From NCBI RefSeq assembly GCF_002995785.1, contig NZ_PVXO01000007.1:1-47219 (forward strand): DNA of 47,219 nt, written 5' to 3'. The stretch comes from Clostridium liquoris (GTDB lineage: Bacteria > Bacillota > Clostridia > Clostridiales > Clostridiaceae). The notes beneath the pieces are model-generated. The model ran no database searches. It saw nothing but the letters and a program-made list of their open reading frames with translations, and was not told the origin of the DNA. The position numbers and the translations under genes are program-made. Below, one piece after another: positions 26,821-35,793 of this stretch (position 1 is the stretch's first letter; the number at the start of each line of letters is the position of its first letter).

Positions 26821-27419
26821 TGAAAGAAAAAATTGTTATTGATTCATCATTAAGCAATTCTGCTATAATATTAAGAGATACCTTATGTGAATATATACTA
26901 CCTGTTATAAAATCTAAAAGAGAAATTATTTTTCTCTGTATAGGTTCTGATAGATCTACAGGTGATAGTCTTGGACCATTGGTAGGTCACAAATTACAGT
27001 TTTTATCAAGAGAAAACTTATATATATACGGAAATTTAAAAAGTCCTGTTCATGCTAAAAATATATGCGAAATTATCAGTAAAATCGAAAAGGAATTTAA
27101 GGACCCATATATTATAGCAATTGATGCTTGTCTCGGAAATGTTCAAAATATAGGTAAGATATGCATTGAAGAAAAACCTTTATCACCTGGCTCCGCAATG
27201 AACAAAAATTTGCCTCCAGTTGGCAATCTTAGTATAACCGGTATTGTTAATATTTCTGGGGCACTAGAATTTATGGTTTTACAAAACACAAGATTAAATA
27301 CCGTAATGGAATTAGCTGATACAATTTCAAATGGTATTTATCATTCCATACTAAAAACTGTCGGCGGTAAAAAAACAGAAAAAACCATTTCCGACCATAT
27401 TATATCAGATAATATATGA
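26820..27419 (+). CDS. yyaC: Spore protease YyaC
   Basis: A 199-residue protein of the YyaC family, related to GPR and hydrogenase-maturation-type peptidases and made in the forespore in Bacillus. The motif GSDRSTGDSLGPLVG (about 39-53) is the family signature; ACLGNVQNIGKI and SPGSAMNKNLPPVGNLSITGIVN follow. The ATG at 26820 is chosen over one at 26805 because it has GGGAGG at an ideal 7-nt spacing. That ribosome site lies inside the preceding terminator. A perfect 15-bp terminator follows the stop. Substrate is not known with certainty. Confidence 0.9.
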   Translation: MKEKIVIDSSLSNSAIILRDTLCEYILPVIKSKREIIFLCIGSDRSTGDSLGPLVGHKLQFLSRENLYIYGNLKSPVHAKNICEIISKIEKEFKDPYIIAIDACLGNVQNIGKICIEEKPLSPGSAMNKNLPPVGNLSITGIVNISGALEFMVLQNTRLNTVMELADTISNGIYHSILKTVGGKKTEKTISDHIISDNI

Positions 27420-27421
27420 TA

Positions 27422-27468
27422 TAATAATAGCCAAGAAAATATTTGTTTAATTATCTTGGCTATTATTA
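27422..27468. terminator. Terminator after yyaC
   Basis: Perfect 15-bp arms, TAATAATAGCCAAGA (27422-27436) and TCTTGGCTATTATTA (27454-27468), with an A/T-rich 17-nt loop. No long T-run follows on the + strand, but the position just after the stop fits a terminator. Confidence 0.7.
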
Positions 27469-27508
27469 TATTACAAAGTATATAATCATATAAATGCGCT
27501 TTTGCTAT

Positions 27509-27763
27509 TTACAATATTGAGCTATAAGTTCTATTATTAAGTATATATTCTATCTCATCTACACTTTTACATCCTATATCTACTATTAAAGTTCCATCCC
27601 TATTTATACTATTTTTCATACTTAATTTTGACAATCCACCATTTTTCAAATTACATATTATTGCATCACAAGTCTCATTATCTATTGAAGTAATTACCTT
27701 ATATCCCCTTTCCTCCAATTCTTCCTTTATATATCTAAGCTCCTCTGTAACACATACCACCAT
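27509..27763 (-). CDS. YkuS family protein (UPF0180)
   Basis: An 84-residue protein similar to B. subtilis YkuS: ITEEL-like N-terminus (VCVTEELRYIKEELEERGYKV), a mid CDAIICNLKNGGLSKLS and a C-terminal helix VDEIEYILNNR. No function is known. The ATG at 27763 follows GGAGG-T7, and that stretch is also the 3' half of a terminator placed after the DUF4446 gene. It is the last gene of the leftward chromosome-segregation block. Confidence 0.78.
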   Translation of the reverse strand: MVVCVTEELRYIKEELEERGYKVITSIDNETCDAIICNLKNGGLSKLSMKNSINRDGTLIVDIGCKSVDEIEYILNNRTYSSIL

Positions 27764-27808
27764 AAAAAAACCTCCTTTTAGGTAATTTTACCCTAAGGGG
27801 GATTTTTT
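27764..27808 (-). terminator. Terminator that doubles as the ykuS ribosome site
   Basis: On the minus strand a 5' arm beginning AAAAAATCCCCCTTAGGG pairs imperfectly with a 3' arm ending AAAAGGAGGTTTTTTT. GGAGG (27771-27775) is the Shine-Dalgarno and T7 (27764-27770) the spacer to the ATG. The junction GGAGG-T7-ATG is identical to that of yyaC. Confidence 0.75.
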
Positions 27809-27816
27809 ATTCATGT

Positions 27817-28320
27817 TTATACAGCTTTATTCATGGCATCTTTTAATACATAATTCTCTTCTTCTGAAAGTTCATACCTTGACAATCCTTTATCTATTGG
27901 CTTAGCATAGGTTGTACTTTCATTTCTTCCATAAATACCAGTGAGAATAATACCATCGTTTTTATTATCTAAAAAAGCTATAGAATAGCTTAAATCACTT
28001 CCTACATCTTCAAAAGCCCTATATCTCACTATTGATACTTTTTGCACACATGAATTTAATTTATTATTTAATGATTTATATAACTCATTCATGTGTTCTG
28101 TTTGTTCAGCTGCTTTATCTATTTTATCTAAATACATAGTAATAAGTTCCTCAATATTTTTATTATCAACCCCTCTCATAAACTTTCTATATTTATTTTC
28201 CAACCTATTAATAGACTTAGATTGTATAATTACTATAAAAAATAAAATAATTACCATCACTGCAAGTATTATGACAATTATAGTTTGAAGGTTGTTTATA
28301 ATACTTAATATATTTTCCAT
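27817..28320 (-). CDS. DUF4446 membrane protein
   Basis: A 167-residue protein of the DUF4446 family. One transmembrane segment (about 11-33, TIIVIILAVMVIILFFIVII) anchors it, then a coiled-coil-like region (about 38-95), then a small domain with VQKVSIVRYRAFEDVGSDLSYSIAFLD and SIYGR-type GIYGRNESTTYAKPI. The family almost always lies next to parB in clostridia; its role is unknown. AGGGG precedes the ATG, and a parS site lies 22 nt further upstream in its leader. Confidence 0.87.
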   Translation of the reverse strand: MENILSIINNLQTIIVIILAVMVIILFFIVIIQSKSINRLENKYRKFMRGVDNKNIEELITMYLDKIDKAAEQTEHMNELYKSLNNKLNSCVQKVSIVRYRAFEDVGSDLSYSIAFLDNKNDGIILTGIYGRNESTTYAKPIDKGLSRYELSEEENYVLKDAMNKAV

Positions 28321-28341
28321 GTATCTTTCCCCTTCCTATAA

Positions 28342-28357
28342 TGTTTCACGTGAAACA
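28342..28357. promoter_or_regulatory. parS centromere site 1
   Basis: Perfect 16-bp palindrome TGTTTCACGTGAAACA, the consensus ParB/Spo0J loading site, between parB and the DUF4446 gene. Confidence 0.96.
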
Positions 28358-28377
28358 TTAGCTTAGTGTTTATATTA

Positions 28378-29235
28378 TTATAGTTTTAATATATCTAGTA
28401 TCCTTTGAAGATCTTCCTCTGAGTAATACTCTATTTCAATTTTCCCTTTATTTTTCTTAGTATTAAGATATACTTTCGTTCCAAATAACTCTTCTAATCT
28501 ATTTTTTAGATCCATGTAATATGGATTATTAGATTTATTTTCTTTTTTCTTATTATGTGATTTTGTATTAGACAATTCTCGTATAAGTTTTTCTGTTTCT
28601 CTTACACTTAAATTCTCATCAATAACAGTTTGTGAAACTTTATATTGTAATTCATTATCCGTTAATGATAAGATAGCTCTACCATGACCTTCTGAAATAA
28701 CCCCATCAATTAAGTAATCCTGAACTCTTTTATCTAAGTTTAATAATCTTAAACAATTAGCAATTGCTGTTCTTGATTTACCAATTCTTTTACTGAGATC
28801 TTCTTGGGTTAACTTAAAATCATCCAGAAGCTTTTTATATGCTTTTGCCTCTTCAATAGGGTTTAAATCTTGTCTTTGTATGTTTTCAATTAATGATATT
28901 TCTAACACATCTTTATCACTTAAATCCATTATTATTGCTGGAATATCCTTTAACCCAGCTAGCTTTGCTGCTCTCCAACGTCTTTCCCCTGCTACTATTG
29001 TGTAAACACTATTATCTTCCTTAACTATTATGGGTTGAATTAATCCATGTTCTTTAATCGATTGAGATAATTGAATTATCGCTTCTTCATCAAATCTTTT
29101 TCGTGGTTGTCCACTATTAGGCTTTATTAAAGCCATGGATAATTTATTTATATTATTATCATTAGGCACATCTTCATTAATTTCTTCAGGAATAAGAGCC
29201 CCTAAGCCTTTTCCTAATCCAGATTTTTTACTCAT
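28378..29235 (-). CDS. parB: Chromosome partitioning protein ParB (Spo0J)
   Basis: A 285-residue CTP-dependent clamp that loads at parS and spreads on origin-proximal DNA to organise and segregate it. It starts KKSGLGKGLGALIPEE, and the CTP-binding motifs are ALIKPNSGQPRKRFDEEAI and VAGERRWRAAKLAGL. The helix-turn-helix LTQEDLSKRIGKSRTAIANCLRLL has the parS-type GKSR, and the GHGRAILSL segment follows. The C-terminal dimer domain ends RILDILKL. It lies 6 nt after soj, beside a parS and 9 kb from oriC. It is distinguished from the neighbouring noc paralogue by those DNA-reading residues. Confidence 0.96.
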   Translation of the reverse strand: MSKKSGLGKGLGALIPEEINEDVPNDNNINKLSMALIKPNSGQPRKRFDEEAIIQLSQSIKEHGLIQPIIVKEDNSVYTIVAGERRWRAAKLAGLKDIPAIIMDLSDKDVLEISLIENIQRQDLNPIEEAKAYKKLLDDFKLTQEDLSKRIGKSRTAIANCLRLLNLDKRVQDYLIDGVISEGHGRAILSLTDNELQYKVSQTVIDENLSVRETEKLIRELSNTKSHNKKKENKSNNPYYMDLKNRLEELFGTKVYLNTKKNKGKIEIEYYSEEDLQRILDILKL

Positions 29236-29241
29236 CCTTCT

Positions 29242-30006
29242 CTATTTCTGCCTCCTTAAAAATTCTTTAGTTAAACATTCATAGGCCTCTGCACCTTTAC
29301 ATTTTCCATCATATAAAAGAATAGGTAATCCAAAGCTTGGTGCTTCTGCTAATCTAATATTTCTAGGAATACTTGTTTCATATACTTTATCCTTAAAATA
29401 TTTCTTTACTTCTGTAACGACATCAATTGAAAGGTTTGTTCTTCCATCGAACATACTCATTATAACCCCTTCTACCTCTAGTTCTTTATTTAGGGATCTT
29501 TTAACAAGCTGAATAGTATTAACTAATTGCCCTACTCCTTCCAAGGCATAAAATTCACACTGAATAGGTATTAGAACACTATTTGAGGCAACTAATGCAT
29601 TTAATGTTAAGAGACCTAAAGATGGTGGACAGTCTATAAATATAAAGTCAAAATCGTCTTTAATTGAAGCAATTTTGTCCTTCAATATAGCTTCCCTATT
29701 ATCGGTACCAATCAATTCAACTTCTGCTCCCGCTAACTCCATTGTAGATGGCGCTATATATAAATTACTTATAAGTTCACTTTGTTTAATTACATCTTTT
29801 ATTGAAAGATCAGATGTTAATACATCATATATTGAAAGATTTAGTTTTCTCTTATCAATTCCTAAACCACTAGTAGTATTTCCTTGAGGATCTATATCTA
29901 TTGAAAGCACTTTATACCCTTCCATACAAAGATAAGAACATAAATTTATATTAGTTGTAGTCTTACCTACCCCACCCTTTTGGTTGAAAATAGAAATAAC
30001 CTTCAT
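29242..30006 (-). CDS. parA: ParA-family ATPase Soj
   Basis: A 254-residue Walker-type ATPase that partners ParB in segregation and regulates DnaA in Bacillus. The deviant Walker A FNQKGGVGKTTTNINL lies at about 6-21, IDIDPQGNTTSGLG at about 38-51, and IDCPPSLGLLTLNAL at about 120-134. I chose the ATG at 30006 (MKVISIFNQKGG) because GGTGGAG sits 6 nt upstream. The longer frame to 30018 begins in that site. parB follows after 6 nt; a parS and a hairpin lie in the leader upstream. Confidence 0.96.
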   Translation of the reverse strand: MKVISIFNQKGGVGKTTTNINLCSYLCMEGYKVLSIDIDPQGNTTSGLGIDKRKLNLSIYDVLTSDLSIKDVIKQSELISNLYIAPSTMELAGAEVELIGTDNREAILKDKIASIKDDFDFIFIDCPPSLGLLTLNALVASNSVLIPIQCEFYALEGVGQLVNTIQLVKRSLNKELEVEGVIMSMFDGRTNLSIDVVTEVKKYFKDKVYETSIPRNIRLAEAPSFGLPILLYDGKCKGAEAYECLTKEFLRRQK

Positions 30007-30108
30007 ATACTTCTCCACCTACTTTTCTATGTAATAACCCCTTTACTATATTAATTATATAGTCATTAACATAATATTAAAAGTACTTTATAAAAATTTA
30101 ATAGAAAT

Positions 30109-30134
30109 AGGAACTTCTTAATGTAGAAGTTCCT
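30109..30134 (-). terminator. Hairpin between noc and soj
   Basis: Perfect 10-bp arms AGGAACTTCT / AGAAGTTCCT with a 6-nt loop and a weak, interrupted T-tract on the minus strand. It probably ends or attenuates the noc transcript ahead of soj. Confidence 0.55.
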
Positions 30135-30157
30135 TAATATTAGTTTCAATTAAAAAT

Positions 30158-30173
30158 TGTTTCACGTGAAACA
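30158..30173. promoter_or_regulatory. parS centromere site 2
   Basis: Perfect TGTTTCACGTGAAACA, extended by T/A to 18 bp (30157-30174). It begins 2 nt after the noc stop codon and lies in the soj leader region. Confidence 0.96.
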
Positions 30174-30175
30174 AT

Positions 30176-30955
30176 CTATTTTTTAGGAATAGTAACAGTA
30201 ATTTGTATTCTATCTTCTAATTCTTTGGATGTATATTGAGCCGTTACCCCATATTTATCAAATACTTGCTTTACTGTATTTATATAAACCTTAGGAGTAA
30301 ATATTCCTTTAATCCTCTTTTTCCCATCCTTAGCTAAGTTGTTTTCAGTTATTTTTATCAATTCGTTTTCTATTAATTCTTCTGTTTTCTTTACATTTAA
30401 GTTCTTTCTTACAATTACCCTTAATACTTTCTTTTGTAATTCATCCGTTGGTAATTTCAATAAAGCTCTGGCATGTCTTTCAGTTAAATTATTTTCTAAT
30501 AATATTTTTCTGACGTCCGGTGACAGCTTAAGTAATCTTATTTTATTGGCTATAGTTGATTGTTTCTTACCTATAAGCTCTGCCAGTTGTTCTTGAGTGT
30601 AATTATGTTCTTTTATTAGATTATAGTAAGCTTCAGCTTCTTCTAAAAAATTCAAATCTTCTCTTTGTATATTTTCTAACAATGCAATAGCTGCAGATTC
30701 TTTATCTGTCACATCAACGATTATAACGGGTACTTCTTTTAACCCAATTTTTTTAGCAGCTCTTAATCTTCTTTCTCCTGCAACAAGTTCAAATCTATTT
30801 TCTCCCATTTTTCTTACTGATAGAGGTTGGATTATACCATAGCTTTTTATTGATTTAGCTAACTCATCTATAGCTTCTTCATTAAATATCTTTCTTGGCT
30901 GATATACATTAGGAGAAATTAGCTCTGCACTTATATACTTTACATTCTCTTCCAT
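30176..30955 (-). CDS. noc: Nucleoid occlusion protein Noc (ParB paralogue)
   Basis: A 259-residue ParB-family protein that in Bacillus binds its own sites and the membrane to stop division over the nucleoid. CTP-binding motifs are present (YQPRKIFNEEAIDELAKSI; LVAGERRLRAAKKIGL). Its DNA-reading helix is GKKQSTIANKIRLLKL and the next segment LTERHARALLKL, both Noc-like, unlike the GKSR / GHGRAIL of ParB next door. It lies between rsmG and soj, the standard noc position. A membrane-binding N-terminal amphipathic helix is not obvious: the protein starts MEENVKYISAELI. parS site 2 directly follows its stop. Confidence 0.9.
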   Translation of the reverse strand: MEENVKYISAELISPNVYQPRKIFNEEAIDELAKSIKSYGIIQPLSVRKMGENRFELVAGERRLRAAKKIGLKEVPVIIVDVTDKESAAIALLENIQREDLNFLEEAEAYYNLIKEHNYTQEQLAELIGKKQSTIANKIRLLKLSPDVRKILLENNLTERHARALLKLPTDELQKKVLRVIVRKNLNVKKTEELIENELIKITENNLAKDGKKRIKGIFTPKVYINTVKQVFDKYGVTAQYTSKELEDRIQITVTIPKK

Positions 30956-31066
30956 AACTAACCATCCCTCTTATGCTTTCCTTTAATTAACAATTCTCCA
31001 AACTTATTTAAAATCCTTCTTTATTTTATAATATTTCTATGACAAATTGCTACAGAATAAATACTA

Positions 31067-31786
31067 TTATTTAATTGGACTTTTTGCCGCAGTACCTGCT
31101 TTTCTGGGATACTTTTGCGGAGTATTTTTTATTTTCTTTATTACTACTAAATTATGTTGTAAATCACTTTCCTCTATTTGCACCTTTATAATATCCTCAA
31201 TTTTACCACCTAACGTTGATATAGCATTTTCCCCTTCTTTTATTTCCTCATCTATAGCCGGTCCTTTCATAGCAACAAAATATCCACCTAATTTTACATA
31301 AGGTATACAAAATTCACTTAATACTGCTAAATTTGCAACAGCCCTTGAGACAACGGCGTCAGATTTCTCTCTGTATTCTTCTTTTCTCGAATAGTCCTCA
31401 GCTCTTCCATGCAAAGTAGTAATATTAGTTAAAGCTAATTCATTTACAACTTCATTAAGAAACTTTATTCTTTTATTTAGAGAGTCCAATAGGACTATTT
31501 CTTTACTACTATCTATAATTTTCATTGGTATCCCAGGGAATCCAGCACCTGTACCAATATCCATTATTTTTTTGCATTCTTTTAATGGAGAAAATTTATA
31601 AATTTTAATACTATCTATAAAATGCTTTTTTATAATGTCTTCATCTTCTGTTATAGCAGTAAGGTTGATTTTTTCATTCCACTCTTTTATCAAATCTTTA
31701 TATTTAATAAAATTATTGTATATTTCTTCATCAAAACTTATGCCAATATCTATACATGCAGAACTCAAAAGATCATAATATTGCAT
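31067..31786 (-). CDS. rsmG: 16S rRNA (guanine-527-N7) methyltransferase
   Basis: A 239-residue SAM-dependent enzyme (GidB) that methylates G527 of 16S rRNA. The substrate and SAM motifs [19 protein letters not shown] and [19 protein letters not shown] (SAM loop) are clear, as is [16 protein letters not shown] later. It ends with the typical basic [15 protein letters not shown] tail. GGAGG lies 6 nt before the ATG at 31786. It lies 30 nt downstream of mnmG in the conserved jag-mnmE-mnmG-rsmG order. Loss of this gene gives low-level streptomycin resistance in other bacteria. Confidence 0.97.
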   Translation of the reverse strand: MQYYDLLSSACIDIGISFDEEIYNNFIKYKDLIKEWNEKINLTAITEDEDIIKKHFIDSIKIYKFSPLKECKKIMDIGTGAGFPGIPMKIIDSSKEIVLLDSLNKRIKFLNEVVNELALTNITTLHGRAEDYSRKEEYREKSDAVVSRAVANLAVLSEFCIPYVKLGGYFVAMKGPAIDEEIKEGENAISTLGGKIEDIIKVQIEESDLQHNLVVIKKIKNTPQKYPRKAGTAAKSPIK

Positions 31787-31816
31787 ATTATACCTCCGAT
31801 ATATAAAATATTAAAT

Positions 31817-33700
31817 TTATTCATTGTATTTTTTAGATTTATGCTCCAAATAAATTAGAAGTACAGATACATCTGCTGGAGATACTCCTGATATTCTAGA
31901 AGCCTGACCTATATTCATTGGTCTAATCTTATTTAATTTTTGTATAGCTTCTATTCTTAATCCATGTACATTACTATAATCAATATTTTCAGGAATAATT
32001 CTTTTTTCAAATTTTCTATATTGCTTAACCTGCTCTAACTGCTTCTCTATATATCCTTCATATTTTGACATAGTATTTACTTCTTCTTGTACATCAAATG
32101 ATAATTCCGGTCTTTCTAAATCTAAAATCTGTACTTTAAAATAATCGAGTTCTGGTCTTTTTATCAATTCATATAAACTAATAGGTTTTTTAAGTTCAGT
32201 AGAGTTTAAGGATACTAAAAACTTATTAACTTCCTTTTTATTTGTTATTTGAAGATTTTTTATTCTCTCTATTTCTTTTTCGATTGATTTTTTTCTTTCT
32301 AAATACTTGTTATATCTTTCTTCACTTACAAGTCCTACTGAATGTCCAATTTCTGTCAGCCTTAAATCTGCATTGTCTTGTCTTAAAAGCAGTCTATACT
32401 CTGAACGTGATGTCATCATTCTGTAAGGCTCATTAGTTCCTTTAGTTACTAAATCATCTATTAATACACCTATATAGGCATCTGATCTATTTAAAATAAT
32501 CGGTTCCTTACCTTTAACCTTCATAGCTGCATTTATACCTGCTATTAGTCCTTGAGATCCAGCTTCTTCATAACCTGAACTTCCATTAATTTGACCTGCC
32601 CCAAATAATCCTTCAATATCTTTAAATTCCAATGATAATTTTAATTGTTGAGGATCTATACAATCATATTCTATAGCATAGGCTGTTCTTAAGAACTCAA
32701 CATTTTCAAGCCCAGGGACAGTTCTATACATAGCCACTTGAACATCTTCAGGCATAGAACTGGACATTCCACCAACGTATAATTCATCTGTATTTTCCCC
32801 TTCTGGTTCTATAAATACCTGATGTTTTTCCTTATCGGGAAATCTCATAACCTTATCTTCTATTGAAGGACAATATCTTGGTCCAATTCCTTCTATAGAA
32901 CCATTATATAAAGGTGATCTATTGATATTATTTCTTATAATATCATGAGTATTTTCATTTGTATAAGTTAAATAACAGGAAACTTGATCCCTTTCTAAAT
33001 TATCACTCATAAAAGAAAAGGGAACTATTCTGTCATCACCTGGCTGTTCAATCATCTTTGAAAAATCTACAGTTTTTGCATTAATTCTAGCGGGTGTTCC
33101 AGTTTTAAATCTTCTTAGTTTTATTCCTAAATCTAAAAGGCATTGTGATAAATCATTTGCAGGAAATAAACCATTAGGTCCGCTGCTGTAACTTATATCT
33201 CCTATAATTACTTTCCCCTTCAAGTAAGTGCCTGTGGCTAATATAACTGTCTTTGTAATATAATAGGCTCCATTTTTGGTTAATACTCCTTTAACTTTAC
33301 CATTCTCTAAATCTATAGAAATTACCTCTATTTGCTTTAATGTTAGGTTTTCCTGCTTTTCAAGTATATTTTTCATTCTTTCAGAATATCTTCTTTTATC
33401 CGCCTGTGCTCTTAGAGAATGTACAGCAGGTCCCTTAGAAGTGTTTAGCATCCTTGATTGTATGAAGGAGTGATCTATATTTATTCCCATCTCTCCACCT
33501 AATGCATCTATTTCTCTAACTAAATGACCCTTAGCTGTACCTCCTATATTGGGGTTACATGGCATTAAAGCTACACTATCAAGATTTATAGTACACACTA
33601 AAACCTTACAACCAATTCTTGCAGCAGCGAGTCCTGCCTCGCAACCAGCATGGCCTGCTCCAACTACAACTACATCATAATCTCCCGCATAATATTTCAT
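31817..33700 (-). CDS. mnmG: tRNA uridine-34 carboxymethylaminomethyl synthase subunit MnmG
   Basis: A 627-residue FAD protein (GidA). With MnmE it installs cmnm5 on U34 of tRNAs reading two-fold codons. The FAD motif [20 protein letters not shown] (about 10-29), [22 protein letters not shown] (about 49-70), and the C-terminal [17 protein letters not shown] helical domain are present at full length. It starts 10 nt after mnmE. The tRNA-Glu(UUC) genes in this window encode one class of its substrates. Confidence 0.97.
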   Translation of the reverse strand: MKYYAGDYDVVVVGAGHAGCEAGLAAARIGCKVLVCTINLDSVALMPCNPNIGGTAKGHLVREIDALGGEMGINIDHSFIQSRMLNTSKGPAVHSLRAQADKRRYSERMKNILEKQENLTLKQIEVISIDLENGKVKGVLTKNGAYYITKTVILATGTYLKGKVIIGDISYSSGPNGLFPANDLSQCLLDLGIKLRRFKTGTPARINAKTVDFSKMIEQPGDDRIVPFSFMSDNLERDQVSCYLTYTNENTHDIIRNNINRSPLYNGSIEGIGPRYCPSIEDKVMRFPDKEKHQVFIEPEGENTDELYVGGMSSSMPEDVQVAMYRTVPGLENVEFLRTAYAIEYDCIDPQQLKLSLEFKDIEGLFGAGQINGSSGYEEAGSQGLIAGINAAMKVKGKEPIILNRSDAYIGVLIDDLVTKGTNEPYRMMTSRSEYRLLLRQDNADLRLTEIGHSVGLVSEERYNKYLERKKSIEKEIERIKNLQITNKKEVNKFLVSLNSTELKKPISLYELIKRPELDYFKVQILDLERPELSFDVQEEVNTMSKYEGYIEKQLEQVKQYRKFEKRIIPENIDYSNVHGLRIEAIQKLNKIRPMNIGQASRISGVSPADVSVLLIYLEHKSKKYNE

Positions 33701-33710
33701 TCTTTTCTCC

Positions 33711-35090
33711 CTACTTTCCTAAACAAAATTCTGAGAATATTTTATCAATAATATCTTCTTCCAAGGTTTCTCCAGTAATTTCACCAAGTGTTAACCATGC
33801 ATTTCTAATATCTATAGAAGCTAAATCTATAGCAAGGGTATTGGTTAAAGTATCCATAGCTGACTTGCAGCTTTCCTTTGCTCTGATTAAAGCCTCCTTG
33901 TGTCTTGTATTAGTTATTATAACATCTCCAGATTTTACTTCTCCATTGAAGAATAAATCCTTTATACATTGCTTAAGTTTTTCAATTCCTTCTCCAGTCT
34001 TTGCTGAGGTTTCTATTATATATTTAGAATTTAATTCTTTCAGCTGATTTGTATTTATCCTACATCCTAAATCTCTTTTATTTAAAAGAACTATGTATTT
34101 TTTATCTTTTATATAATCTATTATTTCATAGTCTTCATTGTCCAATTCTGCACTTGAATCCAACATAAGAATAACTAAATCTGATTCATTTATTTTTTCT
34201 TTTGATTTCTGAACACCAATTTTTTCAACGATATCTTCTGTTTCTCTAATTCCTGCTGTATCTACTATTTTTATTGGCACACCATCTAGGTTTATATATT
34301 CCTCTATAACATCTCTTGTAGTTCCAGGAACCTCAGTAACTATCGCCCTTTTTTCCATTAGAAGTGCATTCAATAATGATGATTTTCCAACATTGGGTTT
34401 ACCAACAATAACTACATTTAGCCCTTCTCTAAGAATCTTCCCCTCATCTGCTGTATCTAATAGTCTATCTATATCTTTTTCTATTTCCATTAAATCCTTT
34501 TTTACTTCATTTCCCGTAATTTCTTCTAAGTCTTCCTCTGGGAAATCAACAGTAGCTTCTATATGTGCTATGATTTGAAGTAATTTATTTCTTAAAGAAT
34601 TTATTTCCTTAGAAACTCTTCCTTCAGACTGTAAAACTGCTGATTTCATTGATAATTCAGTTTTAGATCTTATTATATCAATAACCGCTTCTGCCTGACT
34701 CAAATCAATTCTTCCATTTAAAAAAGCTCTTTTTGTAAATTCTCCAGGCTCTGCAAGTCTTCCGCCAGCTTTTATAACTTCTTGCAATACTTTTTTTGTA
34801 GGTGTAACTCCGCCATGACAGTTTATTTCAACTGTATCTTCCGCTGTAAAACTTCTAGGACCTTTCATGAAGCTTACTAAAACTTCATCTAAAATATCTC
34901 CCGTTTCCTTTTCTATAATATGCCCATATCTCATAGTATAAGGCTTCATATCGCTTAAGTTTTTTCCATTCTTAGCTTTAAAGATACTATCTACTATACC
35001 TAAGCACTTATCTCCTGAAACCCTAATAATTGAAATTCCGCCTTCACCTAATACTGTTGACACCGCTGCTATAGTATCAAATTCTTTCAT
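33711..35090 (-). CDS. mnmE: tRNA modification GTPase MnmE
   Basis: A 459-residue GTPase (TrmE/ThdF), partner of MnmG. The N-terminal folate-binding domain (about 1-118) is followed by a helical domain holding a G domain at about 222-380, with [27 protein letters not shown], and NKRD. The protein ends in the catalytic CxGK motif (EFCLGK). It lies between jag and mnmG; the jag terminator precedes it and no obvious promoter lies in the 60-nt gap. Expression may depend on read-through or a promoter inside jag. Confidence 0.97.
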   Translation of the reverse strand: MKEFDTIAAVSTVLGEGGISIIRVSGDKCLGIVDSIFKAKNGKNLSDMKPYTMRYGHIIEKETGDILDEVLVSFMKGPRSFTAEDTVEINCHGGVTPTKKVLQEVIKAGGRLAEPGEFTKRAFLNGRIDLSQAEAVIDIIRSKTELSMKSAVLQSEGRVSKEINSLRNKLLQIIAHIEATVDFPEEDLEEITGNEVKKDLMEIEKDIDRLLDTADEGKILREGLNVVIVGKPNVGKSSLLNALLMEKRAIVTEVPGTTRDVIEEYINLDGVPIKIVDTAGIRETEDIVEKIGVQKSKEKINESDLVILMLDSSAELDNEDYEIIDYIKDKKYIVLLNKRDLGCRINTNQLKELNSKYIIETSAKTGEGIEKLKQCIKDLFFNGEVKSGDVIITNTRHKEALIRAKESCKSAMDTLTNTLAIDLASIDIRNAWLTLGEITGETLEEDIIDKIFSEFCLGK

Positions 35091-35138
35091 ATTTTTACAC
35101 CCCTTATTGTTACAGCTTTTTTATTACTATAAATTTAA

Positions 35139-35165
35139 AAAGAAAGCCATCATTAGGCTTTCTTT
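35139..35165 (-). terminator. Terminator overlapping the jag stop codon
   Basis: Minus strand AAAGAAAGCC / GGCTTTCTTT, a 10-bp perfect stem with a 7-nt loop, followed by a T-rich tract. The upstream arm encodes the last Lys-Lys-Ala of Jag and the stop codon TAA (35153-35155) lies in the loop. Confidence 0.8.
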
Positions 35166-35779
35166 AAATCTACAACTACTCTTCTATAAGGCTCCTCACC
35201 TTCGCTATAGGTTTCAACATAGGGATCATTTTGAAGAACAGAGTGAATTATTCTTCTTTCATATGGATTCATTGGTTCTAATTTTATAACTTTTCCTGTT
35301 CTCTTTGCCTTATTAGCTATCTTTATAGCAAGCCTTTTTAAAGTTTCTTCCCTTTTTTGCCTATAGTTCTCCGTATCTAATAGCACCCTCTTGTATTCAT
35401 TTTCATGATCCTTATTTACTGCAAGACTAACTAAATATTGAAGTGCGTCTAATGTTTCTCCTCTATATCCTATAAGTATACCCATATCTGGTCCCGTCAT
35501 AGAAATTTTTAAAACCTTTTCTTCTTCTTTAACTGTTATTTCCGCCTCTACTCCCATGTTTTTTAAAATTTCTTTTAAAAATGCCTTTGCTTCATATCCA
35601 TAATCTTTTTTTACAGTTACTCTAACCTTTGCAGGTCTTGCTCCAATTAATTTAAATAGCCCCTTACTGCCTTCATCAAGGACTTGAACTTCTACCTTAT
35701 CTTGTGTTACATTAAGCTCTTTTATCGCATTACTAACAGCATCCTCTACTGTCTTTCCCGTCATATCTATTGTCTTCAT
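35153..35779 (-). CDS. jag: RNA-binding protein Jag (KhpB)
   Basis: A 208-residue cytosolic RNA-binding protein linked to cell elongation and sporulation. The Jag-N domain (about 1-50: IDMTGKTVEDAVSNAIKELN), a KH-II domain with ILIGYRGETLDALQYLVSL (about 114-132), and an R3H domain near the C-terminus (KLEPMNPYERRIIHSVLQ) are all present. It is directly downstream of yidC, the conserved order. The end of the coding sequence and its stop codon form part of the terminator. Confidence 0.95.
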   Translation of the reverse strand: MKTIDMTGKTVEDAVSNAIKELNVTQDKVEVQVLDEGSKGLFKLIGARPAKVRVTVKKDYGYEAKAFLKEILKNMGVEAEITVKEEEKVLKISMTGPDMGILIGYRGETLDALQYLVSLAVNKDHENEYKRVLLDTENYRQKREETLKRLAIKIANKAKRTGKVIKLEPMNPYERRIIHSVLQNDPYVETYSEGEEPYRRVVVDLKKA

Positions 35780-35793
35780 ACCGTAAACACCCC

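Noticed and set aside
30176-30955. Second ParB as sign of an integrated plasmid
   Set aside because: Position between rsmG and soj and the Noc-type DNA-reading motif identify it as chromosomal noc.
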